From Rotaria sp. Silwood1 (taxonomy: Eukaryota; Rotifera; Eurotatoria; Philodinida; Philodinidae), in assembly GCA_905250075.1 (NCBI GenBank), contig CAJNOP010000122.1:230434-294433 (forward strand): a stretch of DNA of 64,000 bases, given 5' to 3'. The position numbers and the translations under genes were made by a program. The notes under the pieces are model-generated. The model saw only the letters and a program-made list of their open reading frames with translations. It was not told where the DNA came from and ran no database searches. Shown in pieces: positions 55,501 to 63,296 of this stretch (positions are counted from its first letter, which is position 1; each line of letters begins with the position of its first letter).

Positions 55501-58374
55501 AAAAGTCGATGCTTCCAGAAACTTTAATACATTAATTCATCTTGAATGCTGATACTATTATTATTGTTATCCTGATCGCTTCAATTGCTAATAAGTAGGA
55601 AATTGCCGTTTTTATTCGAAAAAAGCCAACATTAGCATCACACTAATATATTCATTACAATTTCTCTACGTACAAATATTTATATTTAGCTGTGTTAACA
55701 ACTACGATGACCGCCACAACCGTAACGAGTTCAACGACATCCTCAACGTCAACAACTTCATCAACAACGACTACGACAACATCTTCAACTTCAACAACGA
55801 CATCTTCAACGTCAACAACTTCATCAACAACGTCCACAACAACATCTTCAACTTCAACAACGACATCCTCAACGTCAACAACTTCATCAACAACAACATC
55901 TTCAACAGCAACAACTACGACGACATCCACAACTTCAACAACTCCAGCTCCAGGTAGTGTATCGTTTTCGTTCTTTGAAGCTGATAGCTTCAGGAAGATG
56001 ATCTTTTATTGATGAGATTTGATATAAAATTAAATGTTTCATCTACTATACTACTTTTTCAGTATGCAACTGACGCAAAAGATTTTCTACCAAGAGAATT
56101 AAGATTGTTTTTATCTTGCTAAACTATGAAATATTTCGTATAGAAATGATGGACAACATTGCCTTAAAGGGCTTTGTTTGACGAATACAAAGTTTTTTTT
56201 ACTTATATCGAGATAGAAAGGGTTCACACCAACTACAAGCAGCAATTTTCCATTCATGACTGTGATTTGTTTAACCCTTTACGGCCGGCTACCAGAAGAT
56301 AGCAAGCAAAAAATTCTCCTTCTATATATTCTTTGTCTCTTAGATGTGGAGATTACCGAAATCCATCTTGTAGTTAAAAGAACTGATACTGAGCCGAATG
56401 CCAACATGTTGCCTTTTGGCAACAACCGGCCGCAAGGGTACAAAAAGTTGGGAAAAGTGAATTATTTTACCTCGATGAAAGTCCAATAATTTGCTGTTGG
56501 TTTTAGTCCAGATTGTCAAAAAAAGGCATACTTTGTTTATCTGCCTACCTCTTACAGCCTCAATGTGCAATATATTGCCAAAATACTCAAAAACTTTCTG
56601 AAATAGTGCAAATTTCACCTATTTTCCCTATGGAAGCCCATGAATTTAGTAAGATTTTAACAAGACTAGTAATGTTTTATAGTAGTCTGAATAGGAATAC
56701 TATGATGTACTGTAAATCTTGTTAGAATCTCGCTGAATTTGTGAGCTTCTCTGGAGAAAATAGGTGCAATGTGCACTATCTCGGAAAGTTTTTGAGCATT
56801 ATGGGAATATATCGCACATTGAGGCTGTAAGAGGTGGGCAGATAAACAAAGTATGCTTTTGTTTGATAATCTGGACTAAAACTAACAGCAAATTATTGGA
56901 CTTCCATCGAGGAAAAATAATTCAATATTCCCAACTTTTTGTACCCTTGCGGCCGGATGTTGCCAAAAGGCAACATTCTTGTACTCTATTCTTCGAGTAA
57001 ACTGAATGATTTATTTTATTGATATAATAGATAATGGATCTGGAGAGGAAAATTAACCACTAGTTACTTCTCGCATCGAGTGCTCGCACAAATGGAAAAC
57101 AGATCATTTCGACTCGAGGGCTGTTTCGGGTGTTGGCGGGAGAATTCATCCCTCTCGTCAATAATAGCTTTCTCCTTTCTTGAAAAGGCATAGGTTTGCC
57201 CTAAAATGCATATAATTAATTATCAAATCGCTTAAGGAACTATATCTCATCACTTTAAGATAAATCCTAAGATAATATTGGCAAAATGTTGCCATTTGGC
57301 AACATCCGGCCGTAAAGGGTTAAGATTCGATGATATAGGTTTTTCTAAACTGAATATAATAAATATTTGCTGTTAGAATGGTCGAACACTGGCAGTATGA
57401 GTAATAGTCGATATTTCCACCAAGCATCCATGTTAACAAATGGAAAGGTGTTAATTACTGGTGGCATGTCTCCTTCTTCTTTGAATAGTGCTGAATTGTT
57501 TGATCCGGCAACAGGAGTATGCACAGCCGCTGCTAATATGATTTATTCTCGAGCTTACCATACGGCATCCGTATTAGCGAGTGGAAAAGTGCTAGTTACT
57601 GCTGGATCTGGTAGTGGTGGGATTTATAACGCCGAACTGTATGATCCATCAACAGGAGTGTGGACACTCACTAGTAATATTAACAGAGATCGATATATAC
57701 ACACAGCATCCGTTTTAACAAATGGGAAAGTGTTAGTTACTGGAGGATCTAGTAGTGGTTTTGCTACAAATACTGCTGAATTGTATGATCCATCAACAGG
57801 AGTATGGACAGTAACTGGTAATATGAACTATGCTCGATATTACCACGCAGCATCCTTATTGGCAAATGGAAAAGTGTTAGTTACTGGTGGGTCTGGCGGT
57901 AGTGGTAGCTATTTAAATAGTGCTGAACTGTTTGACCAGGTGACAGGATTATGGACAGTCACTAGTAGTATGAATTATGCTCGGCAAGTACACACAGCAT
58001 CCGTGTTAACAGATGGAAAAGTGTTAGTTACTGGTGGATCTAATGTCGGTGGTCTTACAAACACTGCTGAGTTGTATAATCCATTAACAGGAGTGTGGAC
58101 AGTCACGGGGAATATGAACTATGCTCGATATTATCACACAGCATCTGTCTTAGCAAATGGAAACGTGTTAGTTACAGGTGGGATTAGTAGTATTATTTAT
58201 ACAAGTAATGCTGAGCTGTATAATCCATCAACAGGATTATGGACAGTCACTGCTAATATGAGCTATCCTCGATACGCACACACAGCATCTGTGTTAAGCA
58301 ATGGAAAAGTATTTGTTACTGGTGGATTTGATGGTACTGTTTATTTAGCTAATTCCGAGTTATACCAACCTTAA
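49556..58374 (+). CDS. type II membrane protein with Thr-rich stalk and seven Kelch repeats, four exons
   Basis: Exons 49556-49590, 49638-49813, 55690-55953 and 57377-58374 join in phase at GT-AG sites to give about 490 residues. Exon 1 starts ATG TCG AAT. The second exon encodes a Lys/Asn/Arg-rich cytosolic tail and one TM helix (LCVLLTVLALLAMILGIFGL) running into a threonine run. Exon 3 is almost pure Thr/Ser, a mucin-like stalk. Exon 4 has seven repeats of about 47 residues with the core R-x-x-H-T-A-S-V-L-x-N-G-K-V-L-V-T-G-G, then AELYDPSTGVWT. That makes a seven-bladed propeller of the galactose-oxidase-central-domain type. Copper ligands are not evident, so it is more likely a binding than an oxidase domain. 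Introns are 47 nt, 5,876 nt and 1,423 nt; the two large ones hold foldback elements. The upstream donor in intron 1 is weaker than a neighbouring GTAAGT but is the one that keeps an ATG in frame. Stop is TAA, followed at once by TAATAAAC. Confidence 0.82.
50692..51075. repeat. AAGCGCTT-motif element, left part
   Basis: It starts CTACCCATGTGAAAATG and is built from many copies of AAGCGCTT, AAGCACTTTCCAGCAG, CAGCACTTTACAGCACTT and variants. It ends near AAAGATGGGTGAC. The matching inverted terminus ATTTTCACATGGGTAG lies at 54147-54162, with more of the same motif. Either these are two separate relics or one element split by later insertions. It lies within the large Kelch intron. Confidence 0.6.
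51458..51896. mobile_element. TIR element with GTTACGAAAGCCCTG subrepeats
   Basis: The left end GTCTCAACTCGTCACG and the right end CGTGACGAGTTGACACATTC are inverted copies. The interior alternates CGTAACGAAATTTACAGG-type units on the left half with their complement (GTTACGAAAGCCCTGA) on the right half, so the whole folds back on itself. There is no coding frame. It sits in the Kelch intron. Confidence 0.75.
53379..53989. mobile_element. foldback element, arms about 260 bp
   Basis: The left arm from CGAACTAATATTCATTGTTG and the right arm ending CAATGAATATTAGTTCG are inverted copies throughout, including GAGGACTCCTAG / CTAGGAGTCCTC and AATTATTCCAGATAATAACT / its complement. The loop lies near 53640-53700. 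Its right edge touches AAGCGCTT-motif sequence. Confidence 0.8.
53990..54162. repeat. AAGCGCTT-motif element, right part
   Basis: Contains TGTAAGCGCTTAAACATG, AAGCGCTTGAAAGTGCTGAA and AAGCACTTTTCAGCAGCTTA, ending TTTTCACATGGGTAG. The end is the inverted form of the start of the 50692 block. Confidence 0.6.
54163..55689. other. Remainder of the large Kelch intron
   Basis: AT-rich. Small frames (near 54383 and 55220) have no motifs and are not accepted as genes. Confidence 0.4.
56271..57323. mobile_element. TTAA-flanked piggyBac-like MITE, about 1.05 kb
   Basis: TTAA at 56271-56274 and TTAA at 57320-57323 flank the TIRs CCCTTTACGGCCGG and CCGGCCGTAAAGGG. TTAA target duplication with C-rich ends is the hallmark of piggyBac-type insertion. 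Internally, two arms (about 56400-56620 and 56760-56985) are inverted copies, each with GTTGCC(N)TTTGGCAAC palindromes and a CCGGCCGCAAGGGTAC-like inner terminus. There is no transposase. It lies in intron 3 of the Kelch gene. Confidence 0.85.
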
Positions 58375-58394
58375 TAAACAAACAAACAACGAAC

Positions 58395-58474
58395 AGAGTG
58401 TGAGTGTGGGTGTGAGTCTTCAGTTCAACCATACACCCACAGCCACAGCCACAGCCACACCCACACACACCCTA
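58395..58474. repeat. TLI 16, at the edge of a truncated gene
   Basis: CAGAGTGTGAGTGTGGGTGTG, spacer AGTCTTCAGTTCAACCAT, then ACACCCACAGCCACAGCCAC continuing to CACCCACACACACCCTATG. It begins 20 bp after the Kelch stop and its right edge touches the WAP-like coding fragment. Confidence 0.85.
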
Positions 58475-58655
58475 TGGTTTTGCTAATGAACATTCAGGTT
58501 GTTGTTCAGCAGAAACATTACCATCTGTTATTATTCCACTTTCTCCAGTTAATGTTCCTCTATATCCTCAGAAGTGTTCAACACATGCTCAATGTAAAGA
58601 TTATCAAAAATGTTGTGGAAGTTGTCGACGACGTGTCAATACGACACTCACATAA
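58473..58655 (+). pseudogene. truncated WAP-like C-terminal fragment
   Basis: The frame reads YGFANEHSGCCSAETLPSVI, a Pro/Val linker, and CSTHAQCKDYQKCCGSCRRR, ending at TAA 58653-58655. The CxxHxxCxxxxxCCxxC order matches the second half of WAP-type domains and resembles the end of the gene at 41008. There is no methionine, signal peptide or splice acceptor on the left. The frame runs straight into the C-rich arm of the telomere-like element. It is therefore a gene that lost its 5' part at that point, or an exon whose upstream partner has been replaced. Confidence 0.6.
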
Positions 58656-59174
58656 TTTCAAAGACTAGTATTTCTTTTGCATATAAGCGCACTGTAAAGT
58701 TTTTTTTGCTAACTAATAAAGAAGCTTCCATTTTTTTAACTAAATGTTTGATTTGTCAATTTAAAACTTCTTTCGCCTTGTAGTGCTTTCAATAGTATGA
58801 GAATCGAATGAAAAAGACGAGATTATTATATTGCATTAAATGGCTGACGAATATTATTTTCCACTTTCAACTTTTAATAAATGCCCTGTTGGATGAATTT
58901 CAAAATTTCTGTTTCTGTTGAGAAATAGCTTCTGACATTGTGGCAAAATGATCTGTTATCAAGCAAGTATATTACAAAGTGTTTGACTATGTGTGTGTCA
59001 TAGTTGTTACATGATACTTGTATGTCAATTCACTTCAAACAGATTAGCATTGAGATTGTCAGTACTTACATCGATAAACATTTATTTAAGGTTATAATAT
59101 CCAACGAAAAGAGTGGTGCTTTATTTTCGTTATATATCGATTATTCACTATGTCTTATCCATCGAACGTTCGAA

Positions 59175-60443
59175 ATGGAACATAAAGTGGAGAAGAAAAT
59201 AGTTCCTGTTAAAACTTGGAAGGGACACTCATGGTTTGAATGGGCACAATTACTGATATCGTTTTCTATTCCGTTAGTCGTTATCGTGTATACTGTTATA
59301 CAGTACAACAATGATAGATCGATTGCTCAAGAGAATCGCCAACAAGATCTCCAAATAGCACAAGAACAGCGTGATCAAGATATTATGTTGGCTGAAGATC
59401 AACAACAAGAAGTCACACTTGTGAACTATTTTAATTCATTCGCTAAGCTGCTAGAAAAAAACGGGATGATGCTGAATAAAACTCCTGGAGCTCGTCCCAT
59501 TGCCAGATTTAAGACATTAACGGCACTTTCACAGCTCCAACCGAAAAGAAAAACGCTTCTTATTTATTCATTATTGGAAAACGGTCTTCTTAGTATTGTA
59601 GATGGTCGTGCGCAAATTATTAACCTTCGAGCAGCTGACCTACGCGGACTCGACTTTAAGGGTTACCCCGTTACAGTACTTACCTTCGCGTGTGTCGACA
59701 TGAGTGAGACTACGCTAACAAATGCATCATTTTCAGGCCTATATCTTTACAGTGTTCGTTTCGAGACATCTTATCTCACCAATAGTGACTTTTCTTCATC
59801 GACTGGTCTTAGTAGCAGCTGTGGTACGAAGTATACACATGGCATCGACTTCTTTGAAGCAACGCTGGATAACTCAAATTTCAATAATTCAAAACATGCC
59901 AGAAGTCATTTCGATAATGCTTCGTTAATCCATGCACGACTGCATAATTTCATTTGCTACGGATGCCAGTTTTGGTATGCGCACATGATCTATACTGACA
60001 TGAGCAATTCACAATTCATACTTGACGCACACACGTACACATCAACAGGTATAGACACAACCTACACTGATTTTACTCAGGCCAATATGACATATGCTAA
60101 AGCAACACGTGCATCCTTCATTCATTGTATATTCCGAGAGACAATTCTTGTTAACACTTTACTTGTCGAGAGCACAATCGTTAATTCAAGCTTTTATCGA
60201 GCAAATCTCACAGGCAGTTCATTGAAAGGATCCAAGGTGAGCAATACAAATTTTACCGAAGCTAAAATGCGTCGTGTTGACTTCACTCATGGTGAATGTC
60301 ACCATTGTGTATTTATCAACGTTGACTTAACAGAAACCGACTTTTCAAATACATCTTTAACGAACAGTGATTTCACACAAGCAAACATCACATATTCACA
60401 ACTCGCTGTTGCTCGTAATCTTGACGGTGTTATTTTTCCTTAA
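59175..60443 (+). CDS. membrane-anchored pentapeptide-repeat protein
   Basis: Intronless, 422 residues from the ATG at 59175. The frame is open further upstream to about 59004, but that part lacks a plausible leader. Residues about 22-42 (LLISFSIPLVVIVYTVIQYN) form one TM helix. A Gln/Glu/Asp-rich helix follows (QENRQQDLQIAQEQRDQDIM). From about residue 150 onward the protein is a run of pentapeptides of the A(D/N)Lxx type, such as RAADLRGLDFKG, ANLTGSSLKGSKVSNTNFTE and DLTETDFSNTSLTNSDFTQA, which fold into a right-handed quadrilateral beta-helix. Such repeats are typical of bacterial proteins and rare in animals. Together with the absence of introns this suggests horizontal acquisition. The fold is certain; biochemical function and partner are unknown. 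It looks intact. Confidence 0.85.
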   Translation: MEHKVEKKIVPVKTWKGHSWFEWAQLLISFSIPLVVIVYTVIQYNNDRSIAQENRQQDLQIAQEQRDQDIMLAEDQQQEVTLVNYFNSFAKLLEKNGMMLNKTPGARPIARFKTLTALSQLQPKRKTLLIYSLLENGLLSIVDGRAQIINLRAADLRGLDFKGYPVTVLTFACVDMSETTLTNASFSGLYLYSVRFETSYLTNSDFSSSTGLSSSCGTKYTHGIDFFEATLDNSNFNNSKHARSHFDNASLIHARLHNFICYGCQFWYAHMIYTDMSNSQFILDAHTYTSTGIDTTYTDFTQANMTYAKATRASFIHCIFRETILVNTLLVESTIVNSSFYRANLTGSSLKGSKVSNTNFTEAKMRRVDFTHGECHHCVFINVDLTETDFSNTSLTNSDFTQANITYSQLAVARNLDGVIFP

Positions 60444-60456
60444 GGATCTATTCTCC

Positions 60457-60765
60457 ACCCAGGTAAAAGAAACACGGCCGTAAACGGTCGTTTTCGTTAA
60501 TTTTTTCGCCGTTTGATATGCATCGTATTACGGCCGCTTTTCAACGTGTCGTAAACGACCGTAAGCGGTCGTATACTCAATTTTTTGGCCATTTTAGTGC
60601 CGTGATTAGCCGTTTACGACATGGCAAAATACGGCCGTAATACGATGCATGCCAAAACGTCAAATTACGGCGATTTACGGCCGTAAACGGTATGAAACAA
60701 TAGTATACGCTAACGTGTTCGACCGTCTACGACCGTATCGGGTCGTCATAATGCTCGTCCTGGGT
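60457..60765. mobile_element. CCCAGG-ended element built from CGTAAACGGCCG motifs
   Basis: The left end ACCCAGGTAAAAG and the right end CGAGCATTATGACG's mirror region ending TCCTGGGT are inverted. The interior consists of CGGCCGTAAACGGTCG, CGTAAACGACCGTAAGCGG and complements. It begins 14 bp after the pentapeptide gene's stop codon. Confidence 0.7.
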
Positions 60766-60946
60766 AATGAATCAGTTTGCGCTTATATGTAAAGTTATGA
60801 TAGGAATCAACATATATTTCTTTCTCTTTAACTGTAAACATTTATTATTTATATAAATATGTTAAATATAACAATAATAAAATAAATTTCGAATAGAAAA
60901 ATGACGAAATTGTTAGAAAGAACGTATCGAGTGGTTTGATTCTACA

Positions 60947-61246
60947 TCCCAGGTCGAGAAGTACCGGCCGGTTCCGGCAGGAAAACACCGGAAATAGCCG
61001 GAACATGGAAGCAGTATTCCGGCCGGAAATTTTCAGAATTTTTTCCGATGGTTTTCCGCTCGGTTCCTGCCGGAAAACACAGGAAATTGGTCGGAATTCA
61101 CCGGAGAAAATCCGGAGAATTTCCGGCAGGAATACTGCTTCCATGTTCCGGCTATTTCCGGTGTTTTCCTGCAGGATACGGTGGTTTTTTCCGCATTTTC
61201 CTGCCGATTCCTGCAATATCCGGTGGCCGGAACGATGGACCTAGGA
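60947..61246. mobile_element. CCCAGGTCGA-ended element built from CCGGAA motifs
   Basis: Starts CCCAGGTCGAGAAGTACC and ends GGAACGATGGACCTAGGA, imperfect inverted copies. The interior is made of CCGGAAAACACCGGAAATAG-type units on the left and their complement on the right, so it folds into a hairpin. All protein frames over it are repeat artefacts. Confidence 0.75.
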
Positions 61247-61516
61247 TACTCATTCATTTTGTTCAATTTGTTCTGCTTATTCTTCGCAAAATATTTAGGA
61301 AAAAATAAATAATATAATGGTTTGAAAATAAGTTTATATAATAAAAATATTTCTAAACAAACAATTGTAAATAAAAGATTATGAAAAATAATTTCTGAAC
61401 GTTTAGCTATTGATTGTTGTAAATTTTAAGCATAATATGGAGTTTCACTAACAACAACTGTTAATGTTGTTAATGTTGAATTTGAATAGGCATATTGATC
61501 TCCTGATAAAAATAAA

Positions 61517-61788
61517 CCCAGGTCGATGATTTCGATGACCGTAAACGATCGTACACGACCGCATACGTCCCCGTAAACTCTGAAATTACGACCGTAAGCG
61601 GCCCATTTTTCACCCGTTTGGTAGTGACAGTATTACGGCCGTCTCTCACCGTGTCGTATACGGTGAAATACACCTGACGAATACGCCAAGATCTGTACCG
61701 GAATACGGCCATGTTTGAGCGGATACGATCGGACATGGCGACGTTTCCGGCCGTTTATCGTCGTGAACCGTCGTGATCAGAGCACCTA
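61517..61788. mobile_element. CCCAGGTCGA-ended element built from CGTAAACGATCG motifs
   Basis: Starts CCCAGGTCGATGATTTCGAT and ends near GTGATCAGAGCACCTAAA. The interior repeats CCGTAAACGATCGTACACG, TTACGACCGTAAGCGGCC and the complement. It shares its terminus with the element at 60947 and its motif with those at 24511 and 60457. Confidence 0.65.
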
Positions 61789-61966
61789 AAACAATCACAC
61801 CGATACATCCAACACGATTTCTTTTGATTGGCCAAATCACTAATCTCATCACTCCAATTCACCCAGAAAACAAAAACAACAATAAAAATCAAAGACGCCT
61901 TTAAATGCCTTTTCTCACTTCGCAAAAAAAAACTATTATTGGGTTTTTAAATCACGTAAATCATTT

Positions 61967-62515
61967 AGGTCAACTTGCGCCTACCTTCGTCGGCATCGAT
62001 ATGAAGTGAACCAGGTGCTGATAACTTTACATATAAGGTGGGGCCCATCCAGGTGTAAATAGTCAGATCAAGTGTGAGCAACCAGTTCGGCTGTTCGTCC
62101 GTAGAATGCCTGCACAATGGCTTGTTCTATATGCATGCATGCATTTCCATGACGAAACCATGCAATTTCAAAATAGAAAAAAGGGCTTTTAACCTTTTAA
62201 AGGCCTTCAAAGTCATTTTGAAGGCGTTAAAAGCCCTTCAACGGCCTTGTTTCATTGGAAGCCATCAAATTCTAAGAAAAACTGATTTTATTTCTAAAAA
62301 TTTTAAAAGCGACACCCTTTTTGCCAAAAATTTATTATTAGGTTCCTAAGTCTCTTATGCTACTGAAGTGGACTTACACCTACCTTCTTCAGTGTCAAAA
62401 TGAAGTGAACCACGTCGTGACAGCTATATATAGGGCAGGTCCGTACGGTTTTGAATGATTCATCCGCCTGTGAATAGTCAGTCTAGCAATGAACAATCCT
62501 TTCGGCTGTAGCTGC
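61967..62515 (+). promoter_or_regulatory. duplicated promoter-like segment (61967-62100 and 62363-62515)
   Basis: Two direct repeats share CNTACCTTCNTC, ATGAAGTGAACCANGT, a TATA box, GTGAATAGTCAG/GTAAATAGTCAG and GTTCGGCTGT/TTTCGGCTGT. In the first copy, TATAAGG (about 62033) is about 30 bp upstream of AGTCAG (62061-62066), the spacing of a TATA-initiator core promoter. The second copy has TATATATA at about 62425 and AGTCAGT at about 62475. They could be the promoters of paired LTRs or of a lost multicopy gene. No coding sequence follows. Confidence 0.45.
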
Positions 62516-62551
62516 GCAAAAAGTTCTCAACATCCCTTATTCAATTGGGCT

Positions 62552-62920
62552 AATCCTAGGGAGTACCCAGAACTCTTCAGAGATTATCCTAGACGGGTAC
62601 CTCGAACTCTTCAAAAACTATCCTAGAGGGTACCCAGAACTCTTCGGAGGCTATCATAGGGGATACCCAGAATTCTTCAAGGGCTATCCTAGGAGGGTAC
62701 CCAGAACTCTTCATTGCCTATCCTAGGGGTATCCATAACTCTTCAAGTGGTATCCGACGGGGGTACTCATAACTCTTGAGGGACTACGCTGCATGGGTAC
62801 GCATAGCTCTCCATTTCCTGTCCTAGGGGGCACCACAAATTTTTGTTGCTTATCCTAAGGGGCACCCATAGCCCCGCAAGGGCTTTTTGGGGTGGTACCC
62901 ATTACTCTTGCATGGCTATC
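62552..62920 (+). repeat. minisatellite, about 11 units of about 34 bp
   Basis: The consensus unit is TATCCTAGGGGGTACCCAG followed by AACTCTTCAAGGGC. Left units are well conserved (GTACCCAGAACTCTTC recurs); right units are progressively degenerate (GGGCACCCATAGCCCCGCAA). It carries many KpnI-like GGTACC and CCTAGG cores, giving local dyad symmetry. No reading frame spans it. Confidence 0.85.
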
Positions 62921-63049
62921 GTACCGTAATGTTCGCCGTGTGGGGTCGTGTTTAGCCAGGTGCGTATGTAAACGTTGCAGAGTAAATCGGACTGTGGGAA
63001 GGCAGGGACGAGTCATTCGTGACTTTTATCCTTCTAAATGAGTAATACC

Positions 63050-63092
63050 TACGAGGGACGTTCAAAAAGTTTCCGGACTGGCTTTATTATAA
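63050..63092. repeat. possible solo mariner-type terminus
   Basis: CGAGGGACGTTCAAAAAGTT followed by TCCGGAC resembles the terminal repeats of several mariner lineages. No partner end or transposase is nearby. It directly precedes a telomere-like element. Confidence 0.35.
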
Positions 63093-63109
63093 AACAATAA
63101 GAAGCATTA

Positions 63110-63220
63110 TTGTGGGGTGTGGGTGTGGGGGTGTGGGTGTGACTAAAGAGTTCCCTGCAGTCACAGCCACACCTATACCCACACTCAACCCACCCACACC
63201 CATCCACACCCACATCCTGA
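63110..63220. repeat. TLI 17
   Basis: TTGTGGGGTGTGGGTGTGGG and GGTGTGGGTGTGAC, spacer TAAAGAGTTCCCTGCAG, then TCACAGCCACACCTATACCC and CCACCCACACCCATCCACAC ending CACATCCTGAC. Strong, G-rich first. Confidence 0.85.
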
Positions 63221-63296
63221 CTCACATTTGAGTATGTTCCTCTTGTTAGTGATATTTCAGTCATACTATCCGTTATTCTAACCCAAAATCAATATT

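Noticed and set aside
60845..61308. Four overlapping frames rich in Arg/Phe/Ser/Pro on both strands
   Set aside because: They arise from the CCGGAA repeat element; periodic motifs such as FRIFS recur with the DNA repeat.
16636..63220. CRISPR-like interpretation of the regularly recurring short inverted repeats
   Set aside because: Spacing is irregular over tens of kilobases, arms are degenerate telomere-type sequence, and the genome is eukaryotic.
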